NCBI RefSeq assembly: GCF_011046975.1
Contig: NZ_CP049253.1
Coordinates: forward strand, 868,001 to 932,000
DNA from: Microbacterium amylolyticum
GTDB taxonomy: Bacteria > Actinomycetota > Actinomycetes > Actinomycetales > Microbacteriaceae
Length of the DNA stretch: 64,000 nt
Reading direction: 5' to 3'
The notes under the pieces are model-generated. The model saw nothing but the letters and a program-made list of their open reading frames with translations. It did no database searches and was not told the origin of the DNA. The first letter of the stretch is position 1. The number at the start of each line of letters is the position of its first letter. A program made the position numbers and the translations under genes. Positions 47,885 to 57,721 of the stretch are shown piece after piece.

Positions 47885-47918
47885 CGACGTGTCCTCTTCC
47901 GCAAGGGACGCCACGTCG
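47885..47918. terminator. Possible hairpin between convergent genes
   Basis: CGACGT (47885-47890) pairs with ACGTCG (47913-47918), with an inner GTCC/GGAC pairing and a small bulge. It lies between the ends of the asparagine-synthase-like and LGFP genes. There is no T tract on either side, so termination strength is doubtful. Confidence 0.35.
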
Positions 47919-47980
47919 CTGAGTTTCGGGGAGCGATCACTGGTATTGCGGTTGATCGGGCTCCTCGTTGTCAGACATTG

Positions 47981-50053
47981 TCACGACCGATGAACCGAAA
48001 TTGACCGTGATCCCTTCTTCCACGTCATCGAACCGTTCTCGAAACTCTGACGGCAGTTGTCGCCAGCGCAGGAGGCGTTCGACGTCGGGTACCCCAGCCA
48101 GCCGTTTTCATTGCCGCGCGCTCGATACGCCGCGGACGGCGCGCCGTGCACCGCGTAGCCACGACTCGTCGCCGACATTTGAAAGATCTTGCCGCTTTGG
48201 AACTGCTGGTAGCACCCGCCGCCAGTCAGTCCGCACATCCGGTCACGCGTGGGATACCCAAGGGAACCGTTCTCGTTGCCGTGCCTCTTGTACGTCGAGG
48301 ACATCTGACCGTGAACGGCGACAACGCCCCTCGTCCCGTGCTGATAAAGCTTGCCGCGTTGGAATTGCTGGTAGCTTCCGCCGTCACGCAACGTTGTCAC
48401 TCGGTCGCGAGTGGGAAACCCCAGTGTCCCGTTTTCGTTCCCTAGCGATCCGTATTTGCGAGAGAACGTACCGGTCACCGAATATCCCGTTCCACCGGAG
48501 CGCCAATAGACCTTGCCGCCCTGGAACTGTTGGTATGCGCCGCCCGTCAACGACTTGGCGTCCGCCAGCGGAAGACGCAGTGAGCCATTTTCATTGCCAA
48601 TTCGCTGGTACGCACGCGATGCAGTTCCCTGCACGATCACAGCCTCGCGGCCATCGTGCCAATAGAGCTTTCCCTGCTGGAACTGTTGGTAGCACCCTCC
48701 CCCGGCAAGCCCGCAAACTGTGTCCCGCGTGGGGTAACCGAGCGAACTCCACTCGCTTCCCAGCGCTCGGTACCGATCGAGGCCAGCCCCAGAAATAGCC
48801 GCCGCCGTGCCGGGTCCGGACCAATAGATTCGCCCACTCTTGAAGGCCTGATAGCAACCACCATCACGGATGCCGCAACGCTTATTTGCGACGGGATCAC
48901 CCAGCACAGATTGCGCCCCACCCAGAGAACGCCAGTGCGCGCCGATCTCGCCAGAAACTTCGTACGTTGGCACCTGCGGCGCCGGTTTCTCCGGTCCGTG
49001 CGTAGACCCGAACCAGTCCGTGTAGTAATTGACGAAGTTACGGTTGCCGTACGACGAGCAGGAGTCACCTGTTCCGTACCCCGCGTCCAGCGACGCACGG
49101 TTGGGTACGTAGGGGGTGTAATAGTACAGTGCCGCCGTCGCCTTGTTCTCGATCAGAACGCTCTGCGTTCCACACGAGACGTTGGGGTGATATTGCACCC
49201 GCGAGCTCTTACCGACGGGAAACCAGTTGAAGTATGTGTCTTTGGAATAGCGCTGCAGTTGGTAGGCCGCCATATACATCTGGTTTTGGAATCCGAAGTA
49301 TGAGGAGTCGCAGTTGGCGGAGTTGCCCGGGCCCGTGTCGGGGCAGGCATACCCCATTGCGATGTCGTATCGGAACTGGCTCGGCCAGACGTGTGTGACG
49401 AGACCCTGCTCTTTCTGCAGCATCACGATGAGCGCCCGCTCGCTGACGCCGCACGCCTTCGACACCTTAGAGATGATCGTCGACGCGCGTTCGTTAGCGG
49501 CGCCCGCATAGCGCCCGGTGCAGTAGCTATTCGGCGACTTCGATTCCGTTGACTGACGGAAGTCTTTCAGGCAGGTATAACCCGAGTTGCAACGCGGTAC
49601 TTTCTGCTCGAAGAAGTACTGAATCTGCAATGCCGTCATGGTGCCGGAGGTGTAGAGCTTCTCATCGCTGATGAGATTGCCGGGACGGAAGTTATCCCGC
49701 CATGCGGGCTGCGCGTCTATACCGCCCCGCTGGGTCTCGAAATAGTTGCCGGGGTTCGCCTCATGAATCGTTGCCGACCCTAGGTAGTCGCCGCGGATTG
49801 GGCTGGGGTTGGCGGGCGCTTCCAGGACGTCGGGTGTTGCCAATGGAGTGGGCTGCGCAGACGGCTGTGCCTCCGGCTCCGCGGTCGGTTCAGGATGCAG
49901 TGTCTCGAGAACCGTCGGAGTAGGTTCCGGGGTCGGCGTCGGATCCGCCGTTTCGGCAAAGGCCGACGGGGCAATAGACATGACGAGGGCCGTAACCGCA
50001 GCGATCGCCAGAGCAACCCGTGCGGGGCGAAGCGAGGTTCCCATGTGACGCAT
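47981..50053 (-). CDS. Secreted LGFP-repeat protein with lysozyme-like domain
   Basis: 690 residues. A signal peptide ends near residue 33 (IAPSAFA), followed by a Pro/Thr/Glu-rich linker (to ~85). A Cys-containing domain at about 110-350 includes LIVMLQKEQGLVTHVWPSQF, whose glutamate (about 215) resembles the catalytic Glu of lysozyme-like glucosaminidases or transglycosylases. Six LGFP repeats then occupy about 370-690. LGFP repeats bind the wall glycan in corynebacteria. It is probably a secreted, wall-bound hydrolase or anchor acting on the glycan of this locus. The catalytic reading is inference. ATG 50053 or 50044 is the start. Confidence 0.82.
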   Translation of the reverse strand: MRHMGTSLRPARVALAIAAVTALVMSIAPSAFAETADPTPTPEPTPTVLETLHPEPTAEPEAQPSAQPTPLATPDVLEAPANPSPIRGDYLGSATIHEANPGNYFETQRGGIDAQPAWRDNFRPGNLISDEKLYTSGTMTALQIQYFFEQKVPRCNSGYTCLKDFRQSTESKSPNSYCTGRYAGAANERASTIISKVSKACGVSERALIVMLQKEQGLVTHVWPSQFRYDIAMGYACPDTGPGNSANCDSSYFGFQNQMYMAAYQLQRYSKDTYFNWFPVGKSSRVQYHPNVSCGTQSVLIENKATAALYYYTPYVPNRASLDAGYGTGDSCSSYGNRNFVNYYTDWFGSTHGPEKPAPQVPTYEVSGEIGAHWRSLGGAQSVLGDPVANKRCGIRDGGCYQAFKSGRIYWSGPGTAAAISGAGLDRYRALGSEWSSLGYPTRDTVCGLAGGGCYQQFQQGKLYWHDGREAVIVQGTASRAYQRIGNENGSLRLPLADAKSLTGGAYQQFQGGKVYWRSGGTGYSVTGTFSRKYGSLGNENGTLGFPTRDRVTTLRDGGSYQQFQRGKLYQHGTRGVVAVHGQMSSTYKRHGNENGSLGYPTRDRMCGLTGGGCYQQFQSGKIFQMSATSRGYAVHGAPSAAYRARGNENGWLGYPTSNASCAGDNCRQSFENGSMTWKKGSRSISVHRS
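47984..48946 (-). repeat. Six LGFP protein repeats
   Basis: Six units of 52-55 codons, each with a Tyr/Trp-Arg-x-x-Gly start, an LG(F/Y/D)P turn (LGDP, LGYP, LRLP, LGFP, LGYP, LGYP) and a YQQFQ-x-GK(L/V/I) strand. The second, fifth and sixth also carry a cysteine pair. The third has LRLP in place of LGxP. Confidence 0.85.
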
Positions 50054-50160
50054 GAGAACTAGTGTGACACGTACAAAAGTCGGGCAACAGCGCGTTTCCT
50101 GGTCGCGTCGGTGCGGCGCCCTCAGCGGAATCCTCACCTGCACCACCTACCATCGATGAC

Positions 50161-51258
50161 ATGCGTTCCGGCCATCAGGTGCTCGTTTTTCCCGCGTACC
50201 GCGACAACCCCTTCCTCAATTTGTTGCAGCTCTCGGCAGTTGCCGATGGCTTCACAGCCGACCGCGCCCGCAACTACGAAGAACTGATACTCAAAGCACG
50301 TGGTCTCGAGCCTGGCGACGTGTTCCACTTGCACTGGACCAATCCGATCCTGCAACAGGCTCCCGACGCGGCCACGGCGCGCGCGCGACTACGCGAGTTT
50401 TCCGCGCTCCTCGACGAGCTTCGTGCCTCCGAGGTCGGTGTCGTGTGGACGATTCACAACCGACTCCCCCACGAGCTAGCTTTTCGCGACATTGAGATCG
50501 ACCTCTCGCGCCTCATCGCCCAGAAGGCCACACGCATCCACGTCATGGCGCCCCACACTCCGGAAGCGGTTGCGGAGGTCATGACGCTCGACCCTGAGAA
50601 GACCGTCGTGATCCCCCATCCCAGCTACGAGGGGATCTATGAAACCGGGATCACACGCGCCGATGCCCGCCAGAGTTTCTCGCTCGACGACGAGCGAGCC
50701 GTCCTCTTCCTCGGTCAGATCCGTCCTTATAAAGGGGTCGACAGCCTCATTCGGGCGATCGGGGACGCCGCCGCGAGCCTCTCTGATCCCCAGCTCGCGC
50801 TCTTGCTCGGCGGAGTCGTCAAAGAAATGCCTCGCGACGAGTTCATCGCTTCTCTGCCTACCGAGGTCAAGACAACAGCGCATCTCGAGTTCGTGGACGA
50901 CAGCGATCTTGCGCGCTGGTTCCGTGCCGCCGATGTTGCCGTTTTTCCGTATCGGGCGATCCTCAACTCCGGCAGCCTGCACCTCGCAGCGACGTTCGAG
51001 GTTCCCGTGATCCTGCCTGCTGATCCGCACCTCGTTACTCAATTCGGTGACGAGGCTTGGGTCGCTTTCTTCGACCCGGAGAACCCGCGCGAATCCATCG
51101 CTGAGCTGTTGGCGGATCCGCATCTGTTCCGAGATGTAACGTCCGCGTCGTTTGCCGAGTTCCTCTCGCCCATCACTCCCTGGAACATTGCGCGCCAGTA
51201 CCGTGATCTCCTCTCCGAGATCTCCGTCGCAGGTCGAAAGCGGTCGCTTAGCGCCTGA
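50161..51258 (+). CDS. GT-B glycosyltransferase
   Basis: 365 residues. A GT-B fold enzyme with an N-terminal domain beginning GHQVLVFPAYRDNPFLNLL and HLHWTNPILQQAP, and a C-terminal nucleotide-sugar domain beginning VLFLGQIRPYKGVDSLIRA, then DDSDLARWFRAADVAVFPYR (the E/D-x7-E-like region reads NSGSLHLAA). It is similar in outline to exopolysaccharide glycosyltransferases. TACCAT lies 7 bases before the ATG, suggesting a leaderless start. It is divergent from the LGFP gene and overlaps the converging GT2 gene by 11 bases at its 3' end. Confidence 0.82.
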   Translation: MRSGHQVLVFPAYRDNPFLNLLQLSAVADGFTADRARNYEELILKARGLEPGDVFHLHWTNPILQQAPDAATARARLREFSALLDELRASEVGVVWTIHNRLPHELAFRDIEIDLSRLIAQKATRIHVMAPHTPEAVAEVMTLDPEKTVVIPHPSYEGIYETGITRADARQSFSLDDERAVLFLGQIRPYKGVDSLIRAIGDAAASLSDPQLALLLGGVVKEMPRDEFIASLPTEVKTTAHLEFVDDSDLARWFRAADVAVFPYRAILNSGSLHLAATFEVPVILPADPHLVTQFGDEAWVAFFDPENPRESIAELLADPHLFRDVTSASFAEFLSPITPWNIARQYRDLLSEISVAGRKRSLSA

Positions 51259-52993
51259 GGATTCCGCGCAAGCGGTCCCGCGCGATCCACAGCGCTCTAC
51301 GGAATGCGCGAGGAAGCCAGTGCCTCCGGCGTCGAATCACGACGACACGCTCCGACACGTCGTACAGGAACGTATCGCGCGACGTGTATTCGGGAAGGAG
51401 TGGCCCTCCCGGAACTGCTGTGACAACGAGAGCCTGCTCGTTCGGCCCCACAAGCAGAGGAGTAAGCGGGCGATGCATCGGTAAGCTGCGCGATGAGAAC
51501 GCCGCCGTCCAGTTCGAGCGCCCGTCCGCGCCAGCCGACCACGTCACGCTCTGAGGCTCGATAATCTGTGCTGACGCGTGAATAAGAGAGCCTTCACCGT
51601 CGAAGAGGGCGGGACGCACCTCCCCTTCGCCGAGTGCGCTTGTCCCCTCAATGACAACGAGACCGCCGCCGCGCACGGCATCGATCCTTCCCGATACTCG
51701 CTCGCGCAGTGCGATCGTTTCCTCATCGTCTGCAGGTTCCGACCAGCTATCTGCGGCAAAGAGCCTCACACGTTCGCCCAGAACCTCGGTGGCTTCCGCG
51801 AGGAGCGCCCTGCGCTCCTGAGCGAGCTCAAATGGGCAGGGCAACGCGAGACGCCTCGCAAGGCGCTCCACCAGCATGTGGTGCTCACGTCCCGCGAGCG
51901 GTCGCATATCGGGGATGACAGCCATCAACTGGCGCCAAGCATCGATAATGCGCTCTCGATCATGGTCGCTTGCCACCTGGATATCGCCTCCGTGCACACG
52001 AGCAACAACGTGAGCCGCGGCAAATTCGCCGCGAGCGACAAGTTCAAGGGCAAGTCGCCGCAATGGAGTGACACGAGCAGGTGCCTGCGGGGCAAGCCCA
52101 ATGAGAATGGTCATGGCCTCGGCGACCACGTCATCGTTCTCGCTCGGTCCATCCCATGCCAAGAGATACCGTTGGACCGCGACCCAACCATCGCGGTCGT
52201 ACACGAGGTAAGCGTAGGTGCGGGAGAGCTGTTCATCGCCGATGCGCGCGATCATGCGCGCACACTCCGACTCCTGATCGAGATAGCTGAGAAGTGACGT
52301 CGCTGAACCCGCTTTCGCGGTCATCGACCCGATTCCTGGTCTCTCGCGATACACATACACGCAGTCTTCGATGATGTCGATCGACTCGGCTGCTGACAGA
52401 GCGCGAACCATCGGAACAATGTCATTCGAGCGCAGAACGTCAGGGAACTCAATGCCCTCACGTTTCCAAAAGTCTCGACGGAATGCCCTATTCCAGCAGG
52501 GCCGTGACTGCAAGAGCGTGGGCTCGTCCCGCAGCGTGACCCCGGTTGCCGGCCGCGAAAAGGCTGCCATCGTTGCCGTCGGGCGCCACGTGTCAATCGC
52601 GCGGAACTTGATGTAGTCCCCCACAGCCATGTCGGAATCGGATCGTTCCAGACTCTCCACAAGCGCCGTATAGGCGCCATCGGGAATCAGATCGTCGCCA
52701 TCCGCAAAGATGAGGTAACGGCCACGCGCACGTTGCGCACCCGCGTTTCGCGCGGAACCGCCGCCGGGCGACGCTGCACTAATGACGGACACACGAGGGT
52801 CGTCGAGGGCGTACTGCTCTGCGAACTCACGAGTGCCATCGGTTGAACGGTCGTCCACGACGATGACCTCCATGTCATCACCGCGCTGGCTCAGAATGGA
52901 ATCGAACGTCTGACGCATCCACGGCCGAACGTTGTGTGTCGGAATAACGACGGAAAGCAGCGGGAGAGCTCCTGTGAGCGAGACGTCTGACAT
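51248..52993 (-). CDS. Family 2 glycosyltransferase with long C-terminal region
   Basis: 581 residues. The GT-A domain is at residues 12-230 (LLSVVIPTHNVRPWMRQTFD, VDDRSTDGT, ARNAGAQRARGRYLIFADGD with the DGDD metal site). The remainder, about 350 residues, is a helical region and then a beta-rich part ending in a basic tail (RRRRHWLPRAFRRALWIARD). The architecture resembles TagF-like or teichoic-acid type GT2 enzymes with an added C-terminal domain. Start ATG 52993 (MSDVSLTG). The donor sugar is unknown. It is divergent from ugd. Confidence 0.8.
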   Translation of the reverse strand: MSDVSLTGALPLLSVVIPTHNVRPWMRQTFDSILSQRGDDMEVIVVDDRSTDGTREFAEQYALDDPRVSVISAASPGGGSARNAGAQRARGRYLIFADGDDLIPDGAYTALVESLERSDSDMAVGDYIKFRAIDTWRPTATMAAFSRPATGVTLRDEPTLLQSRPCWNRAFRRDFWKREGIEFPDVLRSNDIVPMVRALSAAESIDIIEDCVYVYRERPGIGSMTAKAGSATSLLSYLDQESECARMIARIGDEQLSRTYAYLVYDRDGWVAVQRYLLAWDGPSENDDVVAEAMTILIGLAPQAPARVTPLRRLALELVARGEFAAAHVVARVHGGDIQVASDHDRERIIDAWRQLMAVIPDMRPLAGREHHMLVERLARRLALPCPFELAQERRALLAEATEVLGERVRLFAADSWSEPADDEETIALRERVSGRIDAVRGGGLVVIEGTSALGEGEVRPALFDGEGSLIHASAQIIEPQSVTWSAGADGRSNWTAAFSSRSLPMHRPLTPLLVGPNEQALVVTAVPGGPLLPEYTSRDTFLYDVSERVVVIRRRRHWLPRAFRRALWIARDRLRGILRR

Positions 52994-53168
52994 AGCGGCA
53001 TCAGGATACGGCCAACACTGATGAAACACCCGCAAGTCCACGGTTAGACGTTCGAGAAGCCATGCTCTTCCGCTCTTCCTGAGCCACGCGTGGCAAGATG
53101 TTTCGAGCACCTGCACGCGGAGTTCCGCGGGCGGGTCGTTCCCACTTCCTACGCAAGGAGCCCTTCCA

Positions 53169-54470
53169 ATGAAGCTGAGCGTGATCGGATGCGGCTACCT
53201 CGGTGCCGTGCATGCTGCCTCGATGGCGTCCCTCGGCCACACCGTGGTCGGCATCGACGTTGACGAGATCAAGATTGCAAAGCTGTCCGCGGGTGAGGCA
53301 CCGTTCCACGAGCCCGGCTTCTCGGACATCCTGCGCGCCGGCCTTGACTCTGGTCGCCTGACTTTCTCGACCGACTTCGCCAACGCGGCTGACGCCGATG
53401 TTCACTTCATTGGCGTCGGAACCCCGCAGCGGAAGGATAGCGCGGGCGCAGACCTCACCTACGTCGACGCGTCGATCGATTCACTCGTTCCGCACCTCAA
53501 GCCTGGGTCGCTCGTCGCCGGAAAGTCGACGGTTCCCGTCGGGACGGCCGCACGCCTTGCCGAGATCGTGAAGCCCACGGGCGCCCGCCTCGCTTGGAAT
53601 CCCGAGTTCCTGCGCGAGGGCTTCGCTGTCAAGGACACCGTCGACCCCGACCGCCTCGTGTACGGCGTCGACGAAGCAACGCGCGATGCTGACGTCGCTA
53701 TTCTCGACTCGGTATACGCATCGATTCTCGATCGTGAGACGCCCCGTCTCGTCATGGACTACGCAACGGCAGAGCTCGTGAAGATCTCAGCGAACTCCTT
53801 CCTCGCCACCAAGATCAGCTTCATCAATGCCATGGCAGAGATCGCCGAGGTTACGGGCGCCGACGTCACGATGCTCGCAGACGCGATCGGCCACGATGCC
53901 CGCATCGGACGCCGTTTCCTCAACGCCGGTGTCGGTTTCGGCGGCGGGTGCCTTCCCAAAGACATCCGCGCGTTCACAGCCCGCGCAGAGGAGCTGGGTC
54001 GTGGAGAGTCGCTCGCATTCCTGAAGCAGGTCGACGAGATCAACCTGCGCCGCCGCCAGCATGTCGTCGATCTCGTCGTCGATTCGTTCGACGGCATTGT
54101 TCACAACCACCGCGTCGCCGTTCTCGGCCTAGCCTTCAAGCCCGACAGCGACGACATCCGCGACTCCCCTGCACTCGACGTCGCAGTTCGCCTCAACGGG
54201 CTGGGCGCCGACGTCATCTCGTACGACCCTGAGGCGATGGCGAACGCCGCGCGCATGCACCCGCAGCTGAGCTTCGCTGACTCGATGGAACAGGCGCTCG
54301 AGGGCGCAGAAGCCGTCGTCGTCGTGACCGAGTGGAAGCAGTTCAAGTCCCTTGACCCCGTCGAGACGGCCGCGAAGGTCGCGCGCGCCGTGGTGTTCGA
54401 CGGACGCAACATCTTTAACCCCGAGGCGTGGAGGGCCGCCGGCTGGGCCTACACAGGAATGGGTCGATAA
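53169..54470 (+). CDS. ugd: UDP-glucose 6-dehydrogenase
   Basis: 433 residues. It oxidises UDP-glucose to UDP-glucuronate with NAD. The Rossmann motif is VIGCGYLGAVHAASMA; later motifs are GKSTVPVGTA, NPEFLREGFAVKD and the catalytic cysteine in GVGFGGGCLPKD (C261), with LGLAFKPDSDDIRDSP in the C-terminal domain. AAGGAG lies upstream of the ATG. A glycosyltransferase gene starts 4 bases after its stop, so both are probably in one operon. UDP-glucuronate would be a precursor for the locus's glycan. Confidence 0.94.
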   Translation: MKLSVIGCGYLGAVHAASMASLGHTVVGIDVDEIKIAKLSAGEAPFHEPGFSDILRAGLDSGRLTFSTDFANAADADVHFIGVGTPQRKDSAGADLTYVDASIDSLVPHLKPGSLVAGKSTVPVGTAARLAEIVKPTGARLAWNPEFLREGFAVKDTVDPDRLVYGVDEATRDADVAILDSVYASILDRETPRLVMDYATAELVKISANSFLATKISFINAMAEIAEVTGADVTMLADAIGHDARIGRRFLNAGVGFGGGCLPKDIRAFTARAEELGRGESLAFLKQVDEINLRRRQHVVDLVVDSFDGIVHNHRVAVLGLAFKPDSDDIRDSPALDVAVRLNGLGADVISYDPEAMANAARMHPQLSFADSMEQALEGAEAVVVVTEWKQFKSLDPVETAAKVARAVVFDGRNIFNPEAWRAAGWAYTGMGR

Positions 54471-54474
54471 CTCG

Positions 54475-55383
54475 ATGACCGAGCCGCGCGTCGCCGTCGT
54501 CGTTCGCACGAAGAATCGTCCCGACCTTCTCGAGCGCGCTCTGCGGAGTATCACCTCTCAGACGCTCGCGGAGTGGGAGTGCATCATCGTCAACGACGGT
54601 GGCGACCGCGACCCCGTCGAAGCGCTCGTATCGGTCCTGCCGCCCCACCAGCGTGAACAGGTGCGCATCATCCACCACGAAACGCCTCGTGGACGCTGGA
54701 TCAGCGCAAATGCCGGAGTGCTTGCGGCAACGGCTCCGCTTCTCGTCTTGCATGATGATGACGACACGTGGCACCCCGAGTTCCTGGATCGAGCCGCGTC
54801 CTATCTCGAACGGGAAGATAACACCCATCGCGGCGGTGTTGTCTCCCGCATCGAGATCGTCTGGGAAGAACAGACCGAGCGCGGTTTCGTCGAGACGGGG
54901 CGTGATATCTTCCAGCCCCAGCTGACTGCCCCGACCCTCAGCGACGCGCTGCTGTTTAATCGGTTTGTCCCCATTGGATTCGTCTATCGCCGTAGCATCC
55001 ACCAAGAGCTCGGCCTCTATGACGAATCGCTGCCCGTGGTTGGCGATTGGAACTTCGCCCTGAAGGTGCTGACGCGAGGACCTCTCGAATACCTCGGCCC
55101 GGTCCCCTATGCCTACTGGCATCAGCGCCCTGGGCAGGGCGGAAACTCCGGCAACAGCGTGATCGAGGCACGTGAGGATCACCGTCGTGTCGACGCGCAG
55201 ATCCGCGACGCGGCACTGCGCGAGTATGTGCAGCAACACGGAATTGGTTTGCCGCTGTACCTCACGAAGTTTATTGACCAACGCCTCGTTGACGTCGAAA
55301 GTCGCCTCGTTGCGGAAGTTGAACGCTATAGCCTTCCCGAGCGAGCCGGCCGCACCATCAAGAAGCTGTTCGGCCGCGGCTGA
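54475..55383 (+). CDS. Family 2 glycosyltransferase
   Basis: 302 residues. A GT-A domain with RVAVVVRTKNRPDLLERALR, IIVNDGGDRDPV, and LLVLHDDDDTWHPEFLDRA (DxD-type metal site, about 98-102), plus GRWISANAGVLAATAP. It lies 4 bases after ugd with no ribosome-binding site between, so it is co-transcribed and perhaps coupled. The substrate is unknown; a role in adding glucuronate is possible. A 207-base stretch to the next gene (55384-55590) holds nothing I can identify. Confidence 0.82.
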   Translation: MTEPRVAVVVRTKNRPDLLERALRSITSQTLAEWECIIVNDGGDRDPVEALVSVLPPHQREQVRIIHHETPRGRWISANAGVLAATAPLLVLHDDDDTWHPEFLDRAASYLEREDNTHRGGVVSRIEIVWEEQTERGFVETGRDIFQPQLTAPTLSDALLFNRFVPIGFVYRRSIHQELGLYDESLPVVGDWNFALKVLTRGPLEYLGPVPYAYWHQRPGQGGNSGNSVIEAREDHRRVDAQIRDAALREYVQQHGIGLPLYLTKFIDQRLVDVESRLVAEVERYSLPERAGRTIKKLFGRG

Positions 55384-55590
55384 GCCGCGCTTCGACCGCC
55401 CCTCCTTGGCCTCGAGCGCCAGCCATGAAGTGCCACCCGGTCTATCGAGCCCGACGAACTGATTCCGCCGACGCCGAGCTCGCTACCGAGATACAGGTCG
55501 CCGTTTCGTTGCCCGATACGGGAAGATTCAGACCCGATTACACCCCGTTCGAGAAGCGCCCGTTGCCCACGAACACCTTTCCGGGCTGCG

Positions 55591-57717
55591 TCACTGGTTC
55601 GGCGAGGGAAGACCTGCCTGCCGCTGAAGTTCCTGCAGTAGCGGCTCTCCCAGCGTGTGCCCATATGTTTCTGTGAAGTGGGCGTGGTCGCGATACACCC
55701 GCACATCGCCGATCGTCGTTGGGCACTCCCCGTCCGAGCAGAACCATTCTGTCATGTCGATCACCGTCGCACCATTGACCGTTCGAGCAGCCACGGCGAT
55801 CGTTTCCTCGTTCTCATCGATCAACGCCTCGTCCTGTGACACGACACAGTCGTCAAGGAACTTCTCAAGCGCGCACGTTCGGGACTCGCCGACGAGACGA
55901 GGGTAGTCCCGCACAGCGAGAATCGTCGACCCGCGGTCGATGAGCGGCTGCCATGCCTCGTGGAATCCAGCGACTCCCGCTTCAAAACTCTGCTCGCCCG
56001 TCTCGGAATCTATATATGCCCGGTTCAATGCGAGCGCCGATGTCAACACATAGTCGTAGTGGGGCCCTTGCGCCAACTCCACCTGTAGCTTCTCATTCCA
56101 CTCAAGACACGTCTCAGCGGTAATGGCACGCCGTTCCTCGCGGTAGGCCGTGTTGAAGGTGCAGGATTGTCGATAGTAGGTGTCGAGGCGCCACCCATGC
56201 TGCTCCGCTACGTACAGCAACGCGGGAAACCACACGGCTGCATGGGAGTTGCCGATCAAAACGATCTTGGTGTCAGCGTTCTCGTCGCCCCATGTGCACA
56301 GCCGCACGTCACTTTCGTCCCAGCGCGTCGAACAGGGTTCTCGGAAGATCGGAGCGAGATCATGCGTTGGATCAGCCGGGACGACCGTTGTTCCCGTGCG
56401 CCTGGCGCAGCGCTCCGGATCTGCCAAGGCCAGCGCTCCAAAACATGCATCACCAAGACGTGCCTGAATTACGGTTTCTTCGCTGTCGCTAGCCCGGTCG
56501 AGATTCCATGTAGCTGTCAACGAGGTTGCCGCGAGCGCGGCGATCGCCGTCACTGACGCTGCCAGCGACAGGCGGCGCCCCAGGCCACGTCCGCCGTCAC
56601 GCACTCGCAACAGTGGCCGTTCCACGAATACGTTCGTCAGCCAGGCTAACGCCAGCGACGCGGCGATGATGCCAGCCCCCGTCACCAGACTCGCCTGTTG
56701 CACGCCCTGATACTCGAGCGTAAAGATCAGTAGCGGCCAGTGCCACAAGTACACCCCGTAGCCGAGGCGACCAAGCCAGACAAGGGGTTTCGATGCCAGC
56801 AACTGCGTCGCACCCCACCGAGACTGGGTACGACCGGTTGCGATGATCACGACGGCGGAAAGCACCGGAATGAGAGCGATCCAGCCGGGGAACATGTCCG
56901 CTACGGGTAGCAAGAATCCCAGAGACGCGATGAGGGCGAACGCCGTCCACGACAACAACGCGCCAAGCACGGCGGGGATCCGAAGTCGATCGATAACGAG
57001 CGCAAGCAACGCTCCGGCGCCGAACTCCCACACGCGTGTCGCTGTGGAGAAGTATGCGAACTGTTGATTCGCGTCGGTTTGGAAAACCGACCACGCGAAC
57101 GACACGGCCACAAGCACCACGATTGTCCAGAACGCGACCCGCTTCATCCGTGTTCCCGTGCTCTTCGCGATCAGCAACACCATTGTGAAGACGACGGCCC
57201 ATATGACGTAGAACTGCCCCTGGATCGACATCGCCCAGAAGTGCTGCACAGGCGAACGCATCGTGTCGATCGCGAGGTAATCGATCGCGTTCCTGGCGAG
57301 GTACCAGTTCTCCCAATACGTCGCCGACGCAAACACTTCTGTGAAGCTGTCACGCCACGAGGGGTAGGGCAGCAAGAACCAGATCGCAAGCATCACCGCG
57401 GTGAGAACAACGGCGGCAGCGGGGAGTAGGCGTAGCGCGAGGCGACCGAAGAAGATCCCCGGGCGCACCCGTCCGAAGCGACGAATCTGGCTGAGAAGAC
57501 TGACCGTTATGAGAAAGCCCGCGACAGTAAAGAAAACGTCGACGCCGCCCGACACCCGGTTGAACCAGATGTGGAACACCGCCACCAGCAAGAAGGCGAC
57601 CGAGCGAAGACCCTCGATCTCGGGTCGGAATGCGCCAGGTTGCTTCGTGGGCCGCGCTACATAGCGAGGGGTGAGCGGAGCGGCGATCGGGAAGGACAAT
57701 CCCTTTTCGGACGACAT
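55591..57717 (-). CDS. OafA-type acyltransferase 3 with SGNH domain, copy 2
   Basis: 708 residues with the same design as the paralogue at 40728-42746: acyltransferase-3 domain from PEIEGLRSVAFLLVAVFHIW, about 10-11 membrane segments, then an SGNH domain with LIGNSHAAVWFPAL and the late block YRDHAHFTETYGHTL. It probably O-acetylates a different site or glycan than copy 1. The start ATG 57717 is 4 bases upstream of the Wzt2 gene end. Confidence 0.88.
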   Translation of the reverse strand: MSSEKGLSFPIAAPLTPRYVARPTKQPGAFRPEIEGLRSVAFLLVAVFHIWFNRVSGGVDVFFTVAGFLITVSLLSQIRRFGRVRPGIFFGRLALRLLPAAAVVLTAVMLAIWFLLPYPSWRDSFTEVFASATYWENWYLARNAIDYLAIDTMRSPVQHFWAMSIQGQFYVIWAVVFTMVLLIAKSTGTRMKRVAFWTIVVLVAVSFAWSVFQTDANQQFAYFSTATRVWEFGAGALLALVIDRLRIPAVLGALLSWTAFALIASLGFLLPVADMFPGWIALIPVLSAVVIIATGRTQSRWGATQLLASKPLVWLGRLGYGVYLWHWPLLIFTLEYQGVQQASLVTGAGIIAASLALAWLTNVFVERPLLRVRDGGRGLGRRLSLAASVTAIAALAATSLTATWNLDRASDSEETVIQARLGDACFGALALADPERCARRTGTTVVPADPTHDLAPIFREPCSTRWDESDVRLCTWGDENADTKIVLIGNSHAAVWFPALLYVAEQHGWRLDTYYRQSCTFNTAYREERRAITAETCLEWNEKLQVELAQGPHYDYVLTSALALNRAYIDSETGEQSFEAGVAGFHEAWQPLIDRGSTILAVRDYPRLVGESRTCALEKFLDDCVVSQDEALIDENEETIAVAARTVNGATVIDMTEWFCSDGECPTTIGDVRVYRDHAHFTETYGHTLGEPLLQELQRQAGLPSPNQ

Positions 57718-57721
57718 CTGA

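Noticed and set aside
47984..48946. Repeats that could suggest a CRISPR array
   Set aside because: Unit length is 52-55 codons, copies differ in sequence, and they encode LGFP protein repeats.
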